Source: an uncultured Eubacteriales bacterium
GTDB taxonomy: Bacteria > Bacillota > Clostridia > Christensenellales > UBA1242
DNA: 64,000 nt
Direction of reading: 5' to 3'
Assembly: GCA_948512295.1 (NCBI GenBank)
Contig: CAOQRA010000002.1
Location: forward strand, 1-64,000
Shown: positions 1 to 7,600 of the stretch, in pieces
Layout of the letters: each line of letters begins with the position of its first letter
Numbering within the stretch: position 1 is the first letter of the stretch
Program-made: the position numbers and the translations under genes
Notes under the pieces: model-generated
Database searches by the model: none
Told to the model about the DNA's origin: nothing
The model's input: the letters and a program-made list of their open reading frames with translations, nothing else

Positions 1-1
1 C

Positions 2-148
2 TCTACAATAATAACTATTCCAGTTATCATTGCAAAGAGTCTTTTCCCTGAAAAAGAAGATAATCAGATAGTAGATGTCTTAACAGCTTTAATTGAAAAC
101 GATAATAATATAAGAAATTCTGGCAACAAAGAAAAAGATAGCGAGTAA
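2..148 (+). CDS. 3' end of a gene cut by the window edge, unknown product
   Basis: An open frame enters from the left edge and ends at TAA 146-148, giving 48 residues. The visible part is charged and ends in a Lys/Asp/Asn-rich tail, with no recognisable domain. It lies tail to tail with the XRE regulator, seven bases apart. Function cannot be assigned from so short a piece. Confidence 0.5.
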   Translation, partial: STIITIPVIIAKSLFPEKEDNQIVDVLTALIENDNNIRNSGNKEKDSE

Positions 149-155
149 TGACTTG

Positions 156-482
156 CTATTTTTTATTCCTTGTTATTAATTTTATTAAATTTACAATTTG
201 TTCGAGTTCAAAGGTGTCAAGTTTGTTTAGTTCGGAGAGCAAGTCTTTATATTCAAGTGGGTAAGTAGTTTTAGTATCAAAAAAGTCTGAGAGTGAAATC
301 TCAAAGTAATCACAAATATTGATTAGTACTTCCACCGATGGCATACTGCGACCATTTTCAATCTGATTTATGTACTCGCTACTTTGTCCAAGTTCAAGAC
401 TCATACTTCTAGCCGAAATATGCTTGGCATTTCTTAAAGTTGCAACTCTTTTACCTATAAAAAACTTATCTATATTTTCCAT
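156..482 (-). CDS. XRE-family helix-turn-helix repressor
   Basis: The 108-residue protein has a Cro/CI-type HTH at about residues 10-65: helix 2 to 3 reads SARSMSLELGQSSEYINQIENG, followed by a conserved PSVEVLINIC helix. The short C-terminal part is helical and likely dimerises. The start is ATG at 482, and there is no Shine-Dalgarno. A TATAAA hexamer lies only eight bases upstream, so the mRNA is probably leaderless. A perfect 8-bp inverted repeat just upstream is a likely operator. It sits in the integrated element and may control it, as such repressors do in ICEs and phages. Confidence 0.85.
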   Translation of the reverse strand: MENIDKFFIGKRVATLRNAKHISARSMSLELGQSSEYINQIENGRSMPSVEVLINICDYFEISLSDFFDTKTTYPLEYKDLLSELNKLDTFELEQIVNLIKLITRNKK

Positions 483-490
483 ATTACAAG

Positions 491-522
491 TTTATACTAT
501 GCACTCTAAAATAATGCATAGT
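491..522 (-). promoter_or_regulatory. Likely operator and -10 of the XRE gene
   Basis: ACTATGCA (497-504) and TGCATAGT (515-522) form a perfect inverted repeat with a 10-bp centre. On the minus strand the -10-like TATAAA (491-496) lies directly next to it, and the ATG follows eight bases later. The position fits repressor autoregulation, which is inference. Confidence 0.5.
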
Positions 523-538
523 TTTTTTATTAAAATAC

Positions 539-567
539 TTGCTTTATGTTCCCAAAATATGTATAAT
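539..567 (+). promoter_or_regulatory. Promoter of the membrane-protein gene at 644
   Basis: TTGCTT (539-544), a 17-bp spacer and TATAAT (562-567) form a good sigma-A type promoter. It diverges from the XRE gene. Confidence 0.55.
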
Positions 568-643
568 ATATTTATACATACTGAAAGCGAGAATTTATGA
601 CAAAAAATAACGAAAATTTAAGGTTGATACAAGGTGGTGAGAT

Positions 644-1108
644 ATGTTTGATGCTTACCTAATGGTGTTTTTGCTTATGTTTGGTGGTGGCGGAGCATTG
701 TTTTTTATCATCATTGGTATAATGAGTGCGATACCGCCGATAATCAGACTTATAGAAAAAATAAATTTAAAAATAATAGGAGAAATAGATAAAATGGGAA
801 ACATTAATGTTAAAGAAGCGAGTAAGAAGAATGCAAGAAATATAATAATCATTGGTATTGTTGGTATCTTTATGGCACTTGCAATGCTAGGGCTTTCAAT
901 TTGGTTTTTAATATCGCAACTTGATGCAGCGAACAAAGCTAATATGAGTGTTGGTCCTGCTATTGGTGGTTTTATCGGTATGCTTATAGGAATTACCATA
1001 TTTATAACCGTAGGAGCATTACTATATAGCAACGCAATAAGAAATGTTTATATTAGAAATACTATTCATAACAAGGTAGACAAAAGCAAAAATAGTAATG
1101 ACGATTAA
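644..1108 (+). CDS. Small membrane protein, unknown function
   Basis: The 154-residue protein has three hydrophobic segments, at about residues 5-35, 65-90 and 100-125. A Lys-rich loop separates the first two and the tail is charged (DKSKNSNDD). A ribosome binding site, AAGGTGGTG, precedes ATG 644. It is transcribed divergently from the XRE regulator, so it may be part of the regulated cargo of the element. I do not recognise the family. Confidence 0.6.
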   Translation: MFDAYLMVFLLMFGGGGALFFIIIGIMSAIPPIIRLIEKINLKIIGEIDKMGNINVKEASKKNARNIIIIGIVGIFMALAMLGLSIWFLISQLDAANKANMSVGPAIGGFIGMLIGITIFITVGALLYSNAIRNVYIRNTIHNKVDKSKNSNDD

Positions 1109-1469
1109 TATAAATATTAAACAAGTCTTACACAGTAATGTTTATATGTAGTTTTTGATTGATATACACTTGAATTTAAAGCTTAAAGCAATAGCATTAT
1201 AAAATCTATTGATTATAACTTAGCAACAAAAATTCAGTAATATACAACGGAAAAATAAGGAATTTAATGTATGCAACAAAGGATTAAAAAAGAACTGAAA
1301 AGAGGGAATTTTTATGGCTAGTCATCTCGACTAGCCTTTTTTATACATATTTCTACTTGATATGACAATGTTCGTGGGCGGTTTTGAAAAGTCATGGTTA
1401 ATTTTTTCGATACAAACTTTATACAATTTTAGTGAACGCGAAAAGTTCTCAGGTTAAAGGAGGTGTGAA
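1109..1469. other. Intergenic stretch before the recombination genes
   Basis: This is about 360 bp of AT-rich DNA with one clear intrinsic terminator and no credible open frame. It is a plausible place for recombinase arm-binding sites because it directly precedes xis and int, but I could not define a repeat. Confidence 0.4.
1316..1342 (+). terminator. Intrinsic terminator
   Basis: GGCTAGT (1316-1322) and ACTAGCC (1330-1336) form a GC-containing stem, followed by six T. It separates the membrane-protein gene from xis-int. Confidence 0.75.
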
Positions 1470-1652
1470 ATGAAGAAGTATAGGACTATTAAAGAGTGTC
1501 ATCAGTTAATCAAATCTGATGACCCTAATTCGGCTATTAGCGAATATTTTATTCGTGATATGTGTCGAAAAAAACAAGTCCCTTGTTTGAAAGCGGGCTG
1601 TAAGTATCTAGTCAATTATGACGAACTTATAAAATTATTAGATATTGCATAA
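1470..1652 (+). CDS. Excisionase-like small HTH protein
   Basis: The 60-residue basic protein begins with a strong ribosome binding site (AAAGGAGGTG). It shows a winged-helix, DNA-binding excisionase pattern: a conserved SEYFIRDMCRKKQVP helix region followed by a short strand-rich KYLVNYDEL segment. It lies 13 bp upstream of the recombinase, the usual xis-int order. Its likely role is directionality of excision of the element. Confidence 0.7.
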   Translation: MKKYRTIKECHQLIKSDDPNSAISEYFIRDMCRKKQVPCLKAGCKYLVNYDELIKLLDIA

Positions 1653-1665
1653 AAGGAGATTAAAA

Positions 1666-3024
1666 ATGGCAACTATTACTGAACATAAGTTAAAAAATGG
1701 TAAATCCTATACTATTCAAGTCAAAGCGAATGGTAAATTTATTTCTACCACAATTAAAGCCCCAGAAAATATGCGACAGGCAGAAATCACAAGATATATC
1801 AACCGTATGGCGGCGGAGTTTGAAGAGAAAGTTAGGACAAGTCCTAAAACTGATAAACAAAATATGAATTTTAGTGAGTGTGCCGAGCAGTGGCTCAATG
1901 CAGGGCAAGGCTCAAAAAGTCAAACTTATCTTGTTAATTGTGAAAAAATAATTTATGACTTAAATAGGTTTATTGGCTCAAAGCCTTTAAAGGCAATTAC
2001 TCGTGCAGACTGCGAAAGAATTTTCGTTTACCTTAATAACCGAACTATTGAAACTTCACGAGCAAGACTAATCAAGCCTATTGACGAGTTTTTAGCGAAC
2101 CAAAAGATTGGACTTGTTAGCGAAGAATGTGGTTTTAATAGAATTACTATGCAAATGATAAGAAAAGGCAAAATCGTTCAAATTGAAACTGCCACTGCTC
2201 TTGCCAAATGTTTAGGCTTTAAGATGACAGACTATTTTGAAATAACAACTGAAACTAGACTTTATTCAAAGGAGAGTAAATTGAAATATAGAAGAATGCT
2301 TAATGTGATTTTAAATTATGCGATAGAAAATGAATATGTCAACAGAAATGTTGCAAGTTCTAAATCTATTAAAAATATGATTAGCGGACAATTAAAAGAA
2401 AAAGACATTTTGTCTTATGCAGAAATTTTGCAACTAATTACTGCAATTAAGCGAGAAGAAAATATTAAAATTAAGACCGCCGTTGCTATTCTTTTTTATA
2501 CAGGAATGAGAAAAAGCGAACTATGCGGACTTGAATGGAAAGATGTAAATTTGTTTGAGCGTAAAATATCTATCAATAGAAACTCGATATTTATTCCAAG
2601 AGTTGGGCTGATTACAAAAGCACCAAAGACTGAAAAATCTAAAAGAGTAATAAAAATATGCAATTACCTAAACGAAATACTAATTGCTTATAAAAATTGG
2701 TATATCAAAGAAAAGGAAAGACTAGGCGACTATTTCCATGATACCGATAGGCTTATGGTTTTAGATAATGGCACACCTATCAATCCAGAAACAATAAATC
2801 ATTGGCTAACCGACCTATTAATCAAAAACGGCATTAGAAAAGTTACTCCACACTCATTACGCCATACTCATATAACCTTACAACTGCGAGATGGAGTGTC
2901 AGTTAAAGTTATAGCCCGAAATGTCGGACACTGTGATGCAAGTATGATTTTAAAGGTATATTCGCACTATCTAGCAGAAGATGAAGACACAACGGCAAAT
3001 CTATTCGATGACAAATATTGCTAA
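1666..3024 (+). CDS. int: Tyrosine recombinase/integrase with an inserted HTH-like domain
   Basis: This protein integrates and excises the element at tRNA-Arg. ATG 1666 is chosen because AAAAGGAG lies just upstream; the resulting product has 452 residues. The N-terminus is a strand-rich arm-binding domain. Catalytic residues are visible as Arg282 (TGMRKSEL), His396 and Arg399 (HSLRHTH), His near 422 (GHCD) and Tyr432 (KVYSHY). Integrases of this class usually have about 380-400 residues. The extra length lies at about residues 136-196 within the core-binding domain and resembles an XRE helix-turn-helix. The stop overlaps the opposite-strand gene by four bases. Confidence 0.92.
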   Translation: MATITEHKLKNGKSYTIQVKANGKFISTTIKAPENMRQAEITRYINRMAAEFEEKVRTSPKTDKQNMNFSECAEQWLNAGQGSKSQTYLVNCEKIIYDLNRFIGSKPLKAITRADCERIFVYLNNRTIETSRARLIKPIDEFLANQKIGLVSEECGFNRITMQMIRKGKIVQIETATALAKCLGFKMTDYFEITTETRLYSKESKLKYRRMLNVILNYAIENEYVNRNVASSKSIKNMISGQLKEKDILSYAEILQLITAIKREENIKIKTAVAILFYTGMRKSELCGLEWKDVNLFERKISINRNSIFIPRVGLITKAPKTEKSKRVIKICNYLNEILIAYKNWYIKEKERLGDYFHDTDRLMVLDNGTPINPETINHWLTDLLIKNGIRKVTPHSLRHTHITLQLRDGVSVKVIARNVGHCDASMILKVYSHYLAEDEDTTANLFDDKYC

Positions 3025-3869
3025 TCAGCAGAATCTTTATGATTTTTCTTAGACCAATAAACCCTATCATACATTACAGCATCTAAAAAATAACCTTGAT
3101 AATATTTTGTAAACTCTTCTGAAGATACAGAATAAGATTCTAGGGTTTGATTAGGGTCTAAGAAAATACCTTGACACCAATGAGTTCCATCTTCGGCTTC
3201 AATATATAAAGCAAATGGCGCCGAAAAAGAATTCCCTAATATGTAATCTTTATGAAAGTTAAATTTTATTTTTATTATGTCATTAATTTCAATAAAATTT
3301 CTTTTGCCTGTGCAGCGATATTCTGCACCTCGGGTACTCGTTAAAACCCTATATCCATAATCATTATTAGCATCAACAATACTACCGCTACGCTCTGCCT
3401 CACATAATAAGTAATAAAATTTTATTTTTGATTTACCTACATTTTTTAAATGGATAACAAAACTTACCCATTCATCTTTTTTATTATAAACTTCTTTATA
3501 AGTACAAATAGGTGTTTTATGCTGATTATTTTTCCCTTCCTTTATAAAATCCTCCCTAAATTGTTTTTTGTTTGGATAAAGTGGTGTATAAATTGCCTCA
3601 TCCACATCTAGAGATTCATAAGGTAGAAAAAATATATCAATATCAAATTCATCTTCATGTTTATACCCAAATGTTTTTACATCAAAAGATGAGTAAACCA
3701 CTTTTAACTGGGGGCGATTTAAATAAGAAATTCTGTCACGCTCTTCAATTTCATTTTTTCTGCGAGCTTCTTCAATGTTAACTAACTTTCTATCATGTAA
3801 AAAGAAAGTGAGTAAAGAAAACAACACACTTAAAGATGACAAGACAATTGCAATTATTTCCAAAACCAT
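3021..3869 (-). CDS. Membrane-anchored hypothetical protein
   Basis: The 282-residue protein has an N-terminal membrane helix (about residues 3-25), then a charged helix rich in Glu/Arg, and a large strand-rich domain with no known motif. ATG 3869 is preferred over an upstream TTG because AAAGGATAGG is then well spaced. It sits between the integrase and tRNA-Arg on the strand opposite to int, a common cargo position. Proteins with one N-terminal helix plus a soluble domain are frequent in defence or exclusion cargo, but nothing here proves that role. Confidence 0.6.
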   Translation of the reverse strand: MVLEIIAIVLSSLSVLFSLLTFFLHDRKLVNIEEARRKNEIEERDRISYLNRPQLKVVYSSFDVKTFGYKHEDEFDIDIFFLPYESLDVDEAIYTPLYPNKKQFREDFIKEGKNNQHKTPICTYKEVYNKKDEWVSFVIHLKNVGKSKIKFYYLLCEAERSGSIVDANNDYGYRVLTSTRGAEYRCTGKRNFIEINDIIKIKFNFHKDYILGNSFSAPFALYIEAEDGTHWCQGIFLDPNQTLESYSVSSEEFTKYYQGYFLDAVMYDRVYWSKKNHKDSAD

Positions 3870-3890
3870 ATACAAACCTATCCTTTTAAT

Positions 3891-3965
3891 TGGTGTTCCC
3901 AGCAGGACTCGAACCTGCGACTAACCCTTAGGAGGGGTTTGTAATATCCACTTTACTATGGGAAC
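3891..3965 (-). tRNA. tRNA-Arg (anticodon CCT)
   Basis: The minus strand folds into a complete cloverleaf. The acceptor is GTTCCCA/TGGGAAC, the anticodon loop CTCCTAA carries CCT, the T-arm is GCAGG-TTCGAGT-CCTGC, and the CCA is encoded. Its 3' end faces the integrase gene, so it is very likely the attachment site of the element at the left edge. Confidence 0.95.
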
Positions 3966-4090
3966 TTGAAATTGGCTAAGGGTATTATAGCATACTCTGT
4001 GGGAAAAGACAACCATTGATAGAGATTTTAAAAATTTTGTAAATTTTAAGTGAGAGTTGTGCAATTTGATTTTTTCCTTCAAATTGAGGA

Positions 4091-4119
4091 TTGACATTTT
4101 GCATAAAATGAGGTAAAAT
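4091..4119 (+). promoter_or_regulatory. Promoter of the gene at 4139
   Basis: TTGACA (4091-4096), 17-bp spacer, TAAAAT (4114-4119). Confidence 0.7.
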
Positions 4120-4138
4120 GAAAACATAGGAGATTAAT

Positions 4139-4642
4139 ATGAGAGAAGATATTATTAATGCTGATGAAAATTTTGTTAAAGTTGCAATTCAAAATGGCGA
4201 ATGTCCTTTGAATTGGCTGGCGAGGTATTACAGAGATTGCGATGGCAAACTTGTTATGCTTGATGATCAAGAGTTGTTGTTGCTGTTGAACCACTCTAAA
4301 TGTAATCGTATTAATTGGGAGCAAAATAGCGATGCAAACACTTTTACATTGATATGGGACGCTACAGACGAGTTTCCTGAAACAATTGTAAAGATTGCTT
4401 CTCGTGGACAGGCAACATTTATTCAACGAGATGATGGCGAAATGGACATTGTGCCAAGAGATCTTAATTGGAATATAATTGAAATGCTTGAAGCAAGTGA
4501 CATAATCGACGAAGGATGTCGTTATGCAGAGAATATGGTCACCGACAAACAAAAGTTGTTTTTAGTTGCGGATAATCCTGAAAACGAATATGAAATGGGA
4601 AAACCAAAAGAAAAATCAAACGAAAGTGAAATGGATATGTAA
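4139..4642 (+). CDS. Hypothetical cytoplasmic protein
   Basis: The 167-residue acidic protein has no signal peptide or membrane segment. The start follows TAGGAG at a good distance and a strong promoter. The C-terminal 25 residues are charged and probably disordered (KPKEKSNESEMDM). It is monocistronic, flanked by the tRNA on one side and a bidirectional terminator on the other. I do not recognise a domain. Confidence 0.65.
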   Translation: MREDIINADENFVKVAIQNGECPLNWLARYYRDCDGKLVMLDDQELLLLLNHSKCNRINWEQNSDANTFTLIWDATDEFPETIVKIASRGQATFIQRDDGEMDIVPRDLNWNIIEMLEASDIIDEGCRYAENMVTDKQKLFLVADNPENEYEMGKPKEKSNESEMDM

Positions 4643-4670
4643 AAAGAACGGAAATTTCCGTTCTTTTTAT
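4641..4670. terminator. Bidirectional intrinsic terminator
   Basis: AAAGAACGGAAA and TTTCCGTTCTTT form a perfect stem with A-tract and T-tract on either side. It serves the gene at 4139 and the long minus-strand gene that ends at 4667. Confidence 0.85.
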
Positions 4671-7600
4671 TTTACACCCCAGGTAGCGTATAGCGTTGTG
4701 TTAGATGTTATTATTAGCTCTGTAAGTGGTGTATATTTTTTGTTTGAAGTGCCAGTAGCTTCTGCGCATATATTATTGCAGCCAGAGGTATTCCATGTTT
4801 TAACCTCAAAAGTATGAGTTTTAGTAATCCATGCTGCTGTATAGTCATAAACCGCAGTTGCGTTGTAGTTTGATGGATTGATTGTGGTGCCATCTAGGAC
4901 ATAGAATGAGTCGACCTTAGTGGCAGGGGATTTGCAGCTAATTTTGCCAGTGAATTTATTATCATTATCATTCCAAGCATCTACTTTTACAAAAGTTGTA
5001 TCAAAGGATACTTGATAATAATTTTTGTAATCCTCTTTAACGTTAGATGAAATATTAATATTTTCATTTGGCACTATGAAAGTTGTAAATTTGTATCCAT
5101 TCGCAATGTACCCATCAAAGGAGTAATACATTCTTCTGTATAGATGTCCGTCTTTGTATGTGTCAAATTCATAATCTGTTTGCTCTGGCAACGCGAATGT
5201 TTCGCCTTGATAGAGAGATAAATTAACTCTTTTTTCGCAATGAGTTCCATTTTCAAACACGTAATAGTTATAGTTTACATCGTATTTATTTCTTATATGC
5301 AAAACTACATCTTCATTTGGCATGGTGGTTGGCAGATATGTTTCATTATTATATGAAGCGTCCGCAAACCATTTTGTGTTTTCATTCATTTTAATAGTAT
5401 TTGGTAAAGAAATGGAAGCACCTTCTGCAAGCAGAGTAGAAAATGCTATTTCACCGTTATCATAAACAATAAATTTGTGCTGATAAACTTTATTTGTCGT
5501 TTCCCACTTAGCAAAGATTGTCAAATCTTCACTTGGCATTATAAAGTCGAATTCTCTTGTGAAGGCAGCGTCCAAATACCAGCCAGCAAACTTGTAGGTG
5601 GTGGTTACGCCGTCTGCATTTATCACTCTGTCGCTATAATCATAATTAGAAAGGTAAGCTTCTGCGCTATAGCTGTTAAACAATTGAATGCTGCCAAGTG
5701 GTAAGCCTACACCAGTATCAAAAGATAAAGTGTATTCTTTCAAGTAGTCGTATGTTTTATAGTTTGCGTAAAGAGAAGTTGAATAGCTAGGAATTTTAGT
5801 TATTGGCAACCCATCTTCGTCTACCCAGCCGATAAATTCTTTTTTGTATAGATAATCATTTTCTATAACTTCGATAAATTGAGGAACTTCTACTATTTTT
5901 AACGCAACTCCTACATCGCCATATTGGCTATCTATAAGATTTTCGCCATTGTAAAAATTAATTGTGCGCTTTTGTTCAATAGGCGTCCATTTTGCGTGGA
6001 GTGTTATATCATATCGAGGAATAATGCCTTCTGTGAAAGGTTTTGTTAGAGCTGAGTCACTATACCAACCATCAAAGCGATAAACATCTTTGTCAGTTGC
6101 TGTAACAACCTCTCGATTTCCCATAGTCGGTAGTGTGAACTCTGTGCCCAGCTTGCCAGTTACGCTGTTAAATTGCTGCTCGCAACCGGTGTCAAAAGTA
6201 ACAGTAAATTGGCGTTCGTTTGTTTGTTTCCATTCGCCATTTTTGGCGTCCCATTCAACATTTTCTTTATATGGATATTCATTAATATAGTTATAAAGTT
6301 GAGTGAAATCAAGCTCTTGCCCAGCTATACTTTGCTCGAGATTGGAAACTGCTATATCATTGGAAGTCATATCCATTTGTATTGAATTTGTAAATGGCAT
6401 GTTCATTGAGAATTTGATATTTCCAATATAGTCTTTGCCATTTGAAGCTTTTACAATTCCAAGTCCAATTCCCATGTCGCCCATCTTGTCGTCGCCAGTT
6501 ACTTCTTGCATATTTAATACGAGGGAACAACTATTTTTGTCTTCGCTTATTGTAAAGTTTCTAATAATATTGCCAAGATTGATGTCGTGTTCAATTTCAA
6601 GAGATTTACGAATTGCTCCAATTATATCGTCATTAAAGCCAGTAAGGAGTTGAACATAGTAAAGTATATCAGATGAAACTGTGTCAATATGAGCCTTGAG
6701 TTTGCGTTCGTAGGATTTATTTCCAGCAGATTCATGTCGATAGAAGTAAAGATATTCATCTTTGTAATAGATGTAAGCCATTCTGTTTTTAGGCAAATTA
6801 GTAACGCCAAAACTAGCATCATCATTAAGGTTATAAACTAAAAGATTTACGACTGGAATTGCTCCAATCACTGCCATAACTTCAGGTTTGCCATCTACAA
6901 TTTTAATTTGAGCGTTAATTGGAATATTCCAGTTAATATTACCAATAACAGGCACTTTTAAATTGATATTTAATGTACCATTGATTTCAAAATTTTGAAG
7001 CTCTGCAGTATTAATCGCAGATTTAATGAGTTTAATAAGCCCGCTTTCGCCGTCCTGAACATTTTCAGTTCCTGAAAGATTTACGTAGTTTTTACTTGTG
7101 TCAATTTTTGTAATTCCGTTAAATTCGTTAAAGTTTATATGCAGGTCAAAATGTTCTTCATTAGTTACGCCAGTGTAAATGTTAGTAATATCGAGGCTTA
7201 CAAGAGTTTTGCCATCTGTTACGAGCTTAATGCTCATGTTTTCAGCGCGCTCATCAGAGGAAATAAAGCTTCCGTCAAGTATTAATGATAGCGAGTTATT
7301 TTCAACCTTTATGGATTTAATAACATTAAGCATTTGAAGTGCATTTCCCATATTTATACTAGGTAAAAGCGCTATAAGGGAATTGAAATCAAAAGTATCA
7401 TTTGATGAGAAGTTTCCAAGTGATGGAATTAAATTAGTATCCATGCCCATCATATTCATTACTAACTCTAATAATGCTTTTACGTCTTGAGAACTTAATT
7501 TGATAAGCAAATTATTATAATCTACATATAAATAGTTGTTTTGCAACGCCGCATTCATTGCCATTTTAAAGCCATCAGTTTTTGTACCTTTTATGCCAGT

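Larger units (their letters stand above)
1..3893. mobile_element. End of an integrated element next to tRNA-Arg(CCT)
   Basis: This segment holds, in order, a gene fragment, an XRE repressor, a membrane protein, an Xis-like gene, a tyrosine recombinase and one opposite-strand gene, and then reaches the 3' end of tRNA-Arg. An integrase next to the 3' end of a tRNA gene is the standard layout for tRNA-targeted integration. The element extends to the left beyond the window, so its type (ICE, prophage or satellite) cannot be told. The far att copy is not visible. Confidence 0.7.

Noticed and set aside
4079..4552. 157-residue minus-strand frame opposite the gene at 4139
   Set aside because: It is antisense to a gene with a good promoter and ribosome binding site and has unnatural composition.
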